Source: an uncultured Planctomycetaceae bacterium
GTDB lineage: Bacteria; Planctomycetota; Planctomycetia; Pirellulales; Pirellulaceae
Direction: 5' to 3'
Assembly: GCA_903921945.1 (NCBI GenBank)
Contig: CAIXSC010000341.1
Location: 1-13,680, forward strand
Length of the DNA: 13,680 bases
Below, one piece after another: positions 1 to 9,000 of the stretch. The notes below the pieces were generated by a model that worked only from the letters and a program-made list of their open reading frames with translations, searched no databases and was not told where the DNA came from. The stretch's first letter is position 1. Every line of letters begins with the position of its first letter. The position numbers and the translations under genes were made by a program.

Positions 1-3000
1 CTGTAGGCGAACACCAAGTACTGCTCCTCGCGACGCACGGCCGCCACCTGCCAGATGGCGGCGTCCAACCGCAACTCGGCCAGGGCCAGCAGCCGTTCCA
101 CCGGATCGGGAGGCGGTCCAAAACGATCCGCCAACTCCTTCCTCAACATGTCCACTTCGTCGTACAGCGTGATCCGCGACAACCGCCGATAGACATCGAT
201 TTTCTGCCGCATGTCGGCAATGTAATCCGCGCCGATAAAGGCGTCGCCCGGCAAGTCGATGTCCACATCGAGCGCTCGTTTTGGCGGCAGGTGCTTGAGG
301 TCGCGCACGGCCGCTTCCAATAGATTGCAGTACAGTTCGTAGCCGACCGCCGCGATGTGGCCGCTCTGCTGCGAACCGAGCAGATTGCCGGCGCCGCGAA
401 TTTCCAAGTCGCGCATCGAAATCGCGAACCCAGCCCCCATGTCGCTGAATTCCTCGATCGCCCTCAGTCGGCGGGCGGCGTTCGGCGTGACATGCTTGTG
501 AGCGTCGATCAACAGGTAGCAGTAAGCCCGGTGCTTGTAACGGCCCACACGGCCCCGAAGCTGATGGAGATCGGCCAGTCCGTAGCGGTCGGCCTCGTCG
601 ATCAAGATCGTATTCGCGTTGGGAATATCGAGCCCGCTTTCGACGATCGTCGTGGCCAGCAGCACGTCGAATTTGTGGGCGACAAAGTCGACCATCACCT
701 GCTCAAGCTCCTGCTCGTTCATCTGCCCATGGCCGACCCGGATCCGCGCGTCGGGCAGCAAACTGTCGAGCCGATGCTTGAGTTCATAGATGTCCTGGAC
801 CCGGTTATGCACGAAGTAAACCTGCCCACTCCGGTTCAATTCGCGGAGCACCGCATGGCGAATGAGTTCGGGGTCGGACCGCGTCACCCGCGTCTCCACC
901 GCCATCCGCTCCTGGGGCGGCGTCTCCAAATTGGAGATATCACGGACTCCGACAAGCGACATGTGCAACGTCCGCGGAATTGGCGTCGCGCTCAAAGTCA
1001 ATACGTCGACCGTGTTCCTCAAGGTCTTCAACCGCTCTTTCACATCGACGCCAAATCGCTGCTCTTCGTCGATGATCACCAGTCCCAGATTGTGAAACTC
1101 GACGTCCGCCGACGCGACGCGATGCGTCCCGATCACCACATCGACATGGCCCGTTTTCAGCCCCTGCAGCACCCGTTTTTCCTCGTCCGGCGTGCAGAAC
1201 CGGCTCAACCGCCCCACGTCGAACGGAAACTCCGCCATCCGCTGCTTGAACGAATGGTAGTGTTGCTCCGCCAGGATCGTTGTCGGCACCAACACGGCCA
1301 CTTGGTAGCCGTTGTCGATCGCCTTGAACACCGCCCGCATCGCGACCTCGGTCTTGCCAAAACCGACATCGCCGCACAGCAGCCGGTCCATCGGCCGCGG
1401 TCGCTCCATGTCCGCCTTGATCGCCTCGATCGCGGCCAATTGGTCCTCGGTCTCCTGGTAGGGAAACGACGCGTCGAACGCCCGCTGCCAGTCGCTGTCC
1501 GGTCCGAACGCGATGCCCGGCCGAGTCACTCGCGCCGCCTGCAATTCCAACAACTCGCCGGCCATGTCGACGACCGACTCCTCGGCCGCCTTTTTCTGCC
1601 GCGCCCAAACCTGGCCACCGATCTTCGCCAGCTTCGGCTGGGACTTTGTCCCGCCAACATACTTTTGCACCAATTCGATCTTCGTCGTGGGCACGAACAT
1701 CCGCGTCTGCTCGGCAAACTCCAATTCGAGATGCTCGACCATCTGGCCATGCTTCTCGATCATCTTCATCCCCCGGTAACGGCCAATGCCTTGCCCGAGG
1801 TGAACCACCAAATCGCCTTCCTGCAGATCGATGAAACTGTCGATCGCCTTGCCGAGATGGCGCCGTGTTGGCCGCCGAACTTCCTCTCGGCGGAACAGTT
1901 CGGAGCCCGTCAAAACCACCAGTTCTCCCGACCCGGCCTCGTCGCGGACCAGAGGGCGGGGCCCCAACGGCCGGCCGCCCGGCGCTTCGGGAACCCGCAT
2001 CCGAAAGCCGTTCCGCAGACTGCCGATCGCTACCGACAACCGCCCTCGATCCGCCACGTCCGTCGTGCCAAAGATGTCCGCCAAACGCCGCGCCTCGGCG
2101 TCCGTCCGCGCGACCATGACCACCTCGGCCCCGCCCGCCACATGGTCCAACTCGGCCCGCACGCGTTCAAAGTCGCCGCTGAACCGTTCGACCGATTCCA
2201 TCCCCAGTCGACATGCCGACTCGTCCGCCGCCTCCCCTACCCCGCCCGCCGTCGCGACCGCGAACCGCGCCATTCCCGCGAACAACTCCTGCGTCGTGAC
2301 GTAGTCCTGCGGCCGCTCGACGCGACTTAGGTACCGCTCTCCCTCATCGCGGATCACCCGCGTGTCCAAGAGCAAAACGGTGGACGAAGGCGGCAAATGC
2401 GCGAGCAAGCTCTCGCGTTCCGCCAGCGCCTTCGGGAACGCCGCCAATTCCAGTTGCGTCAACGAATCCAAACTTCGCTGCGTCACCACATCGAAACGGC
2501 GAATCGATTCGATCTCGTCGTCGAACAAGTCGAGCCGCGCAGGCAGATCGGCGTCCAGCGGGAAAATGTCCACAATCCCGCCCCGCACCGAGAACTCGCC
2601 CGGCAAACTCACCGCCGGCACACCCTCGAATTGCTGCTCCACCAACCACGCGAGCAACTCCGGCACCTGCAAGCGTTGACCCGCCCGCAACGTTCGCGCT
2701 CCGCGAGCCAGCGTGGCCGGCGCGGGCACTGGCTGCAATAGCGCCTGGACGCTCGTCACCACAAACGCATGGCTATGGGCGCCCGCGGCCGAGTGTGCCG
2801 TCGTATCAAGCCGCCGCAGAGTGCGCAGCCGTTCGCAAAACGTTTCGTCATGCCACACGCGGTCGCCCGGCTCAGCCTCCCACGCGGGAAACCGCCACAG
2901 CTCGCATTGAGCCAACAGCCCGATATCGGCACAGAGCTCGTCGACTTCCCCTGGCTGTGAACAGACCACGAGCAACGGTCCCGCCGCCGCTTCGGCGATC

Positions 3001-3227
3001 GCGCCAGCGAGCACGGCGGCCGTCGAACCCCACACGCCGTCGAACGCGACACTCTTGGTGGTTCGCAACCGCTCGAGCGTCGTCGAAAACCCCGGTCGAG
3101 CCAACAAGCGTTTCGCCAGGCCTCGCAAAATCGGTGCGCCGTCCGGCAACGGCAACGGAGCATCGGCTGGAACTGGGTCGGGGCCTTCAGGAGACGCGTC
3201 GGACGATGGCTTTGGCGGGACATTCAT
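1..3227 (-). CDS. mfd: Transcription-repair coupling factor Mfd (C-terminus cut by window edge)
   Basis: Mfd is a cytoplasmic ATP-driven DNA translocase. It removes RNA polymerase stalled at lesions and recruits UvrA for nucleotide excision repair. The frame is open from 3227 to the left edge, 1075 codons; the family is usually about 1150 residues, so only part of the C-terminal domain is missing. The UvrB-like N-terminal module shows GEFSVRGGIVDIFP near residue 206. The RNA-polymerase-interacting region starts near 455 (DLVVHLGQGIGRYRGM). The translocase has Walker A GDVGFGKT near 617, VVIGTHR near 705, the DEEQ box at 720-723, LSATPIPRTL just after, GHGQMNEQ and TTIVESGLDIPNANT in the second RecA-like lobe, and LHQLRGRVGR near 885. 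All motifs look intact. The ATG at 3227 overlaps the stop of the upstream DUF1501 gene (ATGA). GGGGAG lies 11 nt upstream, a weak ribosome site, so translational coupling is likely. The product is certain; the start is well supported by the overlap. Confidence 0.97.
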   Translation of the reverse strand, partial: MNVPPKPSSDASPEGPDPVPADAPLPLPDGAPILRGLAKRLLARPGFSTTLERLRTTKSVAFDGVWGSTAAVLAGAIAEAAAGPLLVVCSQPGEVDELCADIGLLAQCELWRFPAWEAEPGDRVWHDETFCERLRTLRRLDTTAHSAAGAHSHAFVVTSVQALLQPVPAPATLARGARTLRAGQRLQVPELLAWLVEQQFEGVPAVSLPGEFSVRGGIVDIFPLDADLPARLDLFDDEIESIRRFDVVTQRSLDSLTQLELAAFPKALAERESLLAHLPPSSTVLLLDTRVIRDEGERYLSRVERPQDYVTTQELFAGMARFAVATAGGVGEAADESACRLGMESVERFSGDFERVRAELDHVAGGAEVVMVARTDAEARRLADIFGTTDVADRGRLSVAIGSLRNGFRMRVPEAPGGRPLGPRPLVRDEAGSGELVVLTGSELFRREEVRRPTRRHLGKAIDSFIDLQEGDLVVHLGQGIGRYRGMKMIEKHGQMVEHLELEFAEQTRMFVPTTKIELVQKYVGGTKSQPKLAKIGGQVWARQKKAAEESVVDMAGELLELQAARVTRPGIAFGPDSDWQRAFDASFPYQETEDQLAAIEAIKADMERPRPMDRLLCGDVGFGKTEVAMRAVFKAIDNGYQVAVLVPTTILAEQHYHSFKQRMAEFPFDVGRLSRFCTPDEEKRVLQGLKTGHVDVVIGTHRVASADVEFHNLGLVIIDEEQRFGVDVKERLKTLRNTVDVLTLSATPIPRTLHMSLVGVRDISNLETPPQERMAVETRVTRSDPELIRHAVLRELNRSGQVYFVHNRVQDIYELKHRLDSLLPDARIRVGHGQMNEQELEQVMVDFVAHKFDVLLATTIVESGLDIPNANTILIDEADRYGLADLHQLRGRVGRYKHRAYCYLLIDAHKHVTPNAARRLRAIEEFSDMGAGFAISMRDLEIRGAGNLLGSQQSGHIAAVGYELYCNLLEAAVRDLKHLPPKRALDVDIDLPGDAFIGADYIADMRQKIDVYRRLSRITLYDEVDMLRKELADRFGPPPDPVERLLALAELRLDAAIWQVAAVRREEQYLVFAY

Positions 3228-4600
3228 GAGCCGAACCACTCCCCGACTACGCGTCCCTCAGACAGTTGATGACGCTCGCCCAGCCGTCCAGCCAACTGCT
3301 GCTCCGGCCGCACTCCGAGCGCCGAAAACAGCGTTGCCATCAAATCCGCTGGCGATACCGGCTGCTCCTCGACTTCCGCCGCCCAGCGATCGGTCCGCCC
3401 GTACACGGCGCCTCCCCGCACGCCACCACCGGCGAGCAACGCGGTGAAGGCGTGCGGCCAGTGATCGCGGCTCGCCCACGGCCGGCTGATACGCGGCGTC
3501 CGCCCAAATTCACCCGTCCACACCACGAGCGTCTCCGCCAGGAGACCGCGTTCGGACAGATCGTCGATCAGCGCCGAATACGCTTGGTCAGCCCGGGGCA
3601 ACAGACTGTCGCGGCATAGCGGGAAGTGGTTGCGATGGGTGTCCCACGGGTTGTTCGCCGGCCGCGGCCCCTTTCCGTCCGCCCAGTCCTGCGGCTCACT
3701 CCCCCAGTAAACCGTAACCAGACGCGCGCCGGCCTCCACCAATCGCCGCGCTAACAACATCGACTGCCCGTGCCGATGCCGACCATAGCGGTCCCGTAAA
3801 CGGGTCGGCTCGCGATCGATATCGAACGCCGCTCGCGCGGACGGCGAATTCGCCAAATCGCACGCCTGTTCGCGGAACCGCTCCAGCCGCTCGACGCTCG
3901 CCAGCCCCGGAAATGACGCCGCCTCGTAATTGAAGTCCGCCAAGAGCCGCAACCGTTCCGCCAACCGCTCGGGCGGTTCCGCCGCGAATCGAGCGAAATC
4001 GGGGGCAATCACCTCGCCAGCCGGCGTGATCTCAACTTCCCAAGGATCGAAGGCGGCTGGTAAGAAACCCGCGTTCTGTCCCGGCAAGACCCGCGCCTCC
4101 ATTTTCATCCGGCCTGGAGTGTGAATGAATTTGGGCAGCGCCCCGCGCCGCGTGTCGGCCATGGCAAGCGCGGCTCCCCAGTGCGGCCGGTCCGTCGGCT
4201 CGACTTTCAACCCGCCCGCCGAACTCACGTGCTTGTAACCGGTGAGCATCTGATAGACGGCCGGATCATGCACGGTTTCCGTATGTCGCAACGACCGCAC
4301 TTGCAGCACGCGATCCATGACCCGCGCCATGCCGGGCAGGTGTTCGCAGATTTCCAGCCCTGGCACGGCCGTCGCGATCGAACCGAACGGCCCGCGAATC
4401 TCCGTCGGCGCCGCCGGCCGCCGATCGAACAAGTCGATCTGGCTCGGGCCACCATCCAAGAAGATGAAAATGCATGCCTTCGCACGGCCCCAACCATCGG
4501 GCAGGCGCCCCGTCCCAGCGCGCGACGACAAGGCGGCGGACGCCCCGCAGACACTCGCACCTAACCCGCACCACCGCAGCCATTGCCTTCGACTGGTCAT
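3224..4600 (-). CDS. Tat-exported DUF1501 family protein, between an lptF/G-like gene and mfd
   Basis: DUF1501 proteins belong to the alkaline-phosphatase/sulfatase-like superfamily, are usually exported by the Tat system and are very common in planctomycetes. Their biochemical role is not established. The chosen start gives 458 aa with SRRQWLRWCGLGAS at residues 3-16, a twin-arginine signal followed by a hydrophobic stretch. Family hallmarks follow: IFIFLDGGPSQIDLFD near 44-59 (Asp49 before the Gly pair), RHTETVHDPAVYQML, RRLVEAGARLVTVYWG near 285, and WTGEFGRTPRI near 360-370. The frame stays open upstream to 4987, but that stretch overlaps the preceding gene and is not protein-like. AGGGGG lies 9 nt before the ATG at 4600 and fixes the start. 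The gene is 41 bp downstream of the LptF/G-like gene, and its TGA overlaps the mfd ATG. Unlike most family members it has no adjacent DUF1549/DUF1553 partner. Confidence 0.93.
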   Translation of the reverse strand: MTSRRQWLRWCGLGASVCGASAALSSRAGTGRLPDGWGRAKACIFIFLDGGPSQIDLFDRRPAAPTEIRGPFGSIATAVPGLEICEHLPGMARVMDRVLQVRSLRHTETVHDPAVYQMLTGYKHVSSAGGLKVEPTDRPHWGAALAMADTRRGALPKFIHTPGRMKMEARVLPGQNAGFLPAAFDPWEVEITPAGEVIAPDFARFAAEPPERLAERLRLLADFNYEAASFPGLASVERLERFREQACDLANSPSARAAFDIDREPTRLRDRYGRHRHGQSMLLARRLVEAGARLVTVYWGSEPQDWADGKGPRPANNPWDTHRNHFPLCRDSLLPRADQAYSALIDDLSERGLLAETLVVWTGEFGRTPRISRPWASRDHWPHAFTALLAGGGVRGGAVYGRTDRWAAEVEEQPVSPADLMATLFSALGVRPEQQLAGRLGERHQLSEGRVVGEWFGS

Positions 4601-4641
4601 CACGATCGGCCCCCTGCGGGGAATTCTATCCGCCCGCGCCG

Positions 4642-5775
4642 TCACTCCCAGATCCCCTGCGAAACGCCCGCCGCTACCGGCATGAATACCAGCAGCGGCA
4701 GCCAGGCCGCCAAATCGGGCCGCAACAGGTAGATGCCGCCCAACCCGTGCGCGCCGAGCGTCACCACGAAGAAGCAGGCGATCACGAAGAGCGAAACTCC
4801 AGCCGCGACAAAAATGTTCCGCTGAGCTCGCCGCAAGATCAACGACAGGCCGATCACCGCGAGCGTCATGTCGACCAGCGGCTGCACTAGCCGTGCGTGC
4901 AACCGCACCCGAGTCGCCGCGCTGAAGTCCTGGCTGGCTTGTTTCATCGCCCGCCACAGGTCGAGCGAACCGGCCATGTCTTGCCACGCATGCCCCGCCG
5001 CCAGCTGTTCAAACTCGATTTCGCTCGCGACAAACAGTTGATTCGGTTTGAGCCAAGCGCGACCGCGCGGGGCGAGGATCGCCAATTGGCCTTCGACAAG
5101 CCCATCCGCCTCGCCAGGGCCACGCTCGCCGCCAGCCACCTCATCGAGCAGATACCCGGCCGGATGTTCGGCGTTGGCCGACTGTTGAAAGGCGCGGGCC
5201 GCAACCAACCGCGTCCCGAACGCGGCAAGCGCCGGCGGCAGCGTGAACTTCGGTTCGAGAATCAATCGCTGCGCGGCCAGAACCGCTTTGCCGTCCATGA
5301 AAATGTCGGTGCGGTTGTCGTAGGCGGGCGTCATCGGCCGCGGATTCTCGCCCTTCCAGTTCTGCGCGTTGTAGATCAGCTTGCCGCGAAGCTTCGGAAT
5401 CGCCCATTCACGATTCGCGACCGCCACCAGACTGACGAGCAGCGACACGGCCAGAATCGGCCGCACCACCCGCGATTTCGGCACCCCGCCCGCCAGGATC
5501 GCCGTCAGTTCGTTCGACCTGTACAGCACGGACACCACGAACATCCCCGCGACCATCGCCAGAATGCCGCTCGTGCGGTCGAAAAACGTCAACACCCGCG
5601 GCGCATAGTAGTCGAACAGGACGCGGTGCAGACCGCCCTGCTGCTTACCGTACGCGACGAACTCGTCGAAGTTGCTCGTCGTGTCCACCATGATGAACAG
5701 CCCCGTCATGCTGAGAAATAGCACGGCGAGCGTCTTCAGGTAGGTGCCGAGCAGATACCGATCGATGATGAACAT
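4642..5775 (-). CDS. LptF/LptG (YjgP/YjgQ) family lipopolysaccharide export permease
   Basis: LptF and LptG are the inner-membrane subunits of the LptB2FG ABC exporter, which extracts lipopolysaccharide from the inner membrane and passes it to LptC and the periplasmic bridge. The protein has 377 aa, close to the family length. The N-terminus MFIIDRYLLGTYLKTLAVLF is typical. The hallmark RSNELTAILAGGVPKSRVVR, near residues 85-105, is the coupling segment that follows the second helix. Three membrane helices lie in the first 125 residues, then a soluble region (the expected periplasmic jellyroll, about 130-300), then three C-terminal helices starting at MTLAVIGLSLILRR. AGGGAAG sits 6 nt before the ATG at 5775. 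Sequence alone does not tell LptF from LptG, so no symbol is given; the partner subunit and LptB are not in the window. It is the probable first gene of an operon with DUF1501 and mfd. Confidence 0.9.
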   Translation of the reverse strand: MFIIDRYLLGTYLKTLAVLFLSMTGLFIMVDTTSNFDEFVAYGKQQGGLHRVLFDYYAPRVLTFFDRTSGILAMVAGMFVVSVLYRSNELTAILAGGVPKSRVVRPILAVSLLVSLVAVANREWAIPKLRGKLIYNAQNWKGENPRPMTPAYDNRTDIFMDGKAVLAAQRLILEPKFTLPPALAAFGTRLVAARAFQQSANAEHPAGYLLDEVAGGERGPGEADGLVEGQLAILAPRGRAWLKPNQLFVASEIEFEQLAAGHAWQDMAGSLDLWRAMKQASQDFSAATRVRLHARLVQPLVDMTLAVIGLSLILRRAQRNIFVAAGVSLFVIACFFVVTLGAHGLGGIYLLRPDLAAWLPLLVFMPVAAGVSQGIWE

Positions 5776-5817
5776 GCCTGGCTTCCCTGCCGGTCCCCGA
5801 ATTCCTGGCCGCGTTGA

Positions 5818-5846
5818 CGATAAGTCGTCCGCGCCCGCGCGGTCAA
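5818..5846 (-). promoter_or_regulatory. Candidate sigma-70-like promoter for the lptF/G-DUF1501-mfd operon
   Basis: On the minus strand TTGACC (5846-5841) is followed after 17 nt by TTATCG (5823-5818). It lies about 43 nt upstream of the ATG at 5775 and downstream of the tandem array. The -35 box is good and the -10 box poor. It is assigned by eye only. Confidence 0.3.
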
Positions 5847-5861
5847 GGTCGCACGCGAAAC

Positions 5862-6004
5862 AAAGCGAGCCGCCTCAAAGCGAGCCGCCTTAAAGCGAGC
5901 CGCCTCAAACCGGCCGCCTCAAACCGGCCGCCTCAAACCGGCCGCCTCAAACCGGCCGTGTCAAACCGGCCGTGTCAAACCGGCCGTCTAAAATCGGCCG
6001 CCTC
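5862..6004. repeat. Tandem array of ten 15/14-bp units
   Basis: On the plus strand there are three 15-bp units with consensus AAAGCGAGCCGCCTC (5862-5906), then seven 14-bp units with consensus AAACCGGCCGCCTC (5907-6004). The two types differ by the central GCGAG/CCGG change. Units 7-10 carry scattered substitutions (GTGTC, GTCTA, AAATC). The lengths sum exactly: 45 + 98 = 143 bp. Each 14-bp unit holds the palindrome CGGCCG, so neighbouring units can pair into hairpins with an 8-nt loop. The array starts at the stop codon of the large membrane-protein gene and ends about 85 bp before the lptF/G-like gene. An open frame reading across it on the plus strand gives only a repetitive peptide and is not a gene. 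Confidence 0.95.
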
Positions 6005-9000
6005 AAACCCCGGGCCACGCGCCGATGGCCCCGAACCAACCAAACAGAACTCGCCCCAACGCGGGGAACCATACGAGCAAGATGCCGGTGATCGGAGCCA
6101 CCACATAACTTAGGAATGGGACGACCAGGGAGCGATCGAACGTGAATTGATTGGGAACCGTCTGACAGATCCGGCTCAAGACTTCATCGCGGTTGAATTT
6201 CACGATCGCGATGACGATGCTCAGCACGGTCCAGGCCATCAGCCCGAACCAGAACGTGAGCAGCCCGTTGCGCGGCTGAAACGGATAGATCTGTAAACTG
6301 ATCAAGATGCACAGCAGCATCGCGATCAGGAACATCATGAGGTTTTGAAGGTGCGTGAAAACCTGGCGTATCAAATTCATCCATTGCATCGCCACGAAAA
6401 CCTCGGCTTCCCGCTCCCACGTCCAGCTCTTTTCTCGACCCTTTCCAGAATCATCGTTGTCGCTGCGCCCTCGATCCCGCAGAACTTCGATCTGGCTCCA
6501 ATAACGCTCCAACTTCGGGACTATGTGCTCGCGCGACACCAGCGTCAGGTCGCCGAAAAGTCGATTGGCGAAGAACAACGCTTCAATTTGATGAGCCCGA
6601 TCCCGTCCGAATATCGCGGCGAGCCGGCGATCAAAACGCCGGATGTCGATCTCGCCCTCCGCAAACTTCGTGACCCGCGCGGGGAACTCCTCCCGCGATT
6701 CGGATGGCCCTTCCGATGCGGCTTTCACGACCGTGGCGTCTTCCCGACTTTCCTGAACCAATCGATTCAGGCAACGAACGGAGAACTCCAAATCGCCAGG
6801 ATGCGGCGATGCCGCGAACAACTGCCCCGAAACTTTCGACGCCAACCGCTCCGGCACGCGCGTGAACGAGAACACCATCGGGTGCTGAGCCAACCGGCGC
6901 AGCAGTCTCTCGAACAGCCCCGCCACAGCCCGAATACGAATCAACAGCGAGAAGTAGGCAACCAAACAAACGCCCAGCAGCAGGCGAAACCCAATGTCGA
7001 AAAGACGCCCTTCGGCACTGCCAGTCCAACCAAACGCCAGCGTATAGACCATCCAAATCGAGAAAACCAATCCCATGACCCAATCGCCCGCGGCCCGCGG
7101 CAACCGCGGCTTACCCTTCAGCCAAGCGTTGAGTTCGTGGAACCGATGGCCGAAACCCACCAGATTCGACGCCAAGTGGCTCCCCTGATCGCTCTCCCCG
7201 CCCGCCTTCCCATCCTCCGCGACTCGATGGTTCGGAAACGGGTTTGACAAGCGAAACACCCGCAAAAAGTATTCTCGGCGCAGGTGGCAGAGGCACCAGC
7301 ACCCTAACGCCGCGAGCAGCGCCAGCACCGGCATCACCGGACTCAATCCGCTGCCCAACGCGCCCGCCCGTTCCGCGAACGACGCCGCTCGAACATCATC
7401 TAGCATCAGCCAAACGACAACCCCTCCGCCAACAAGAATCGCGCCGACGACCAGCGATAACGAAGCCGTCGCCACGAACCCGGGCGCCACCACCAAAAAC
7501 CGTCGAATCGCGATCACGATCGCAGCCAATATCACCAGGAGGGTGGCGACCAATGCGACGGCCCCTTCCAAGCCCCAACTGTTCTGGACATCCAAGTGGC
7601 CGCTCATACTCAGCAAATCAAACCGAATGGCCGCGAGTCGGGGTGCGGCCATCGCCACGCTTGCCACCGCGACACACCACAGCAAACCGGCTAAAAACAA
7701 CGAGCGCATCGACCGCGGCGCCCATAATCGCTTCGCTCGATGGAGTTCCAAACCGGCAATCCGTCTCGGTCGGTGCCTCGCAGCCCTCCATTGCCACCCT
7801 CCCAGCGCCAGCCATGGCGCGAATCGCACCGCCATCCGCCACACACCGCTCCGGCGCTGCCGGTCCGATAGCCCATGAATCACAAAAAGCACCGCCAGTC
7901 CGAGCGAAGCGGCCACCAAGAACAAGAATAATGGTAAGAACGGCGGCACATGCACAAACAAAAGGGATGGCCTTAACTCCTTCACTTCGCCCTTCGAATC
8001 GGCCGCCCTCGGAATGGATGGCTGGTGAACGTAGGCAATGGCTCCCTCATGCTTACCTTCATGAATCGAAACAACGTCCAGCGGCAATAGCCCCGTATCG
8101 CCCACCATGGTCAGCCATACCGACGGTCCAAATGTGCGTTTGGCAGTCCCGCTGTCCCGACCTTGCGAAAACGGAGGCTCGTAGTTAAGCATGTCAACCG
8201 GTCGGTAACTCTTCAAATTCCGAAACTGCATATTCAGCAGCGCGACGGTCGCATTGAAGACGCCTTGAGCCGTGTCCGTCGCGAACACGTAGTCGCGGTA
8301 TTTGGTGTCGTGCGCCATCCATCCGCGGCCGCGCGGATTGAATGGATACGACGACACAAGTACCATGCCGTTAAGGTACCCCGCGTAATCAGCATGCATG
8401 TAAAAAACGTCGTATTCCTGCGTGAACAGCAGCAAGTCGGGTGCATGAGCGCGGAGCTGCTGGGCGAGAAAGAGTTTGTCAAGCACATCCGTGCCTACCA
8501 GGCCAACCGCGCGAATATCGTCACGCTTGATGGTGGACAACAACTGCTCCAGCGAAATGTCGACCGCCGGCGTCGTCACATCGGAATAGATCGGCACCGT
8601 GTCAATGGAATGCTGGACGTTGCCCAGCCTCAGCTCAACATTGCGTTTCGTGACTACCTGGCCATTCTTCCCGCCTTCATTGCGGTACGCGTCGCTCTTC
8701 TCGAACTCGCTTCGGATCCGGCTCAATCCGAGTGGATAGCTGAATTCACGGATTCGCCGCAATTGATCAAAGGCGACTTCTTTCGAGTCCAAAAGGTGGC
8801 CGAATTGCGATCGACGCCCCGCAAGAAACCACATCCGGCGACACCACGAGTCTGTTTCGAGTCGTTTCACATGTCCCGATGCCTTTTTGTCACTTAGGCT
8901 ATCGTCGAGCACTCGTTCTCGTAGAGTTCTTTCCATGGATCGTGCGAATTCGATTCGTTTTTGGTGAACGACCGTTTTAGAGCCGTTGTCTGCACGAGCC

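Noticed and set aside
357..2330. 657-codon open frame on the plus strand opposite mfd
   Set aside because: The minus frame gives an unbroken Mfd with all helicase motifs. The plus-strand product is rich in Arg, His, Pro and Gln without domain features, as expected for an antisense shadow in GC-rich DNA.
4601..4987. Upstream extension of the mfd-linked DUF1501 frame
   Set aside because: It would overlap the LptF/G-like gene by 346 bp and place the Tat signal at residue 130. The ATG at 4600 has its own ribosome-binding site and starts with the signal.
5862..6004. CRISPR array
   Set aside because: Units of 14-15 bp follow each other directly, without spacers, and no cas gene is nearby.
5814..6113. 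99-codon plus-strand frame across the tandem array
   Set aside because: The product is the repeat itself translated (KASRLKASRLK and similar) and then antisense of the giant gene. No start signal or domain is seen.
6345..7247. 300-codon plus-strand frame opposite the giant membrane-protein gene
   Set aside because: The minus strand shows coherent membrane helices with correct charge bias in this region. The plus-strand product is low-complexity and Arg/Gln/Pro-rich.
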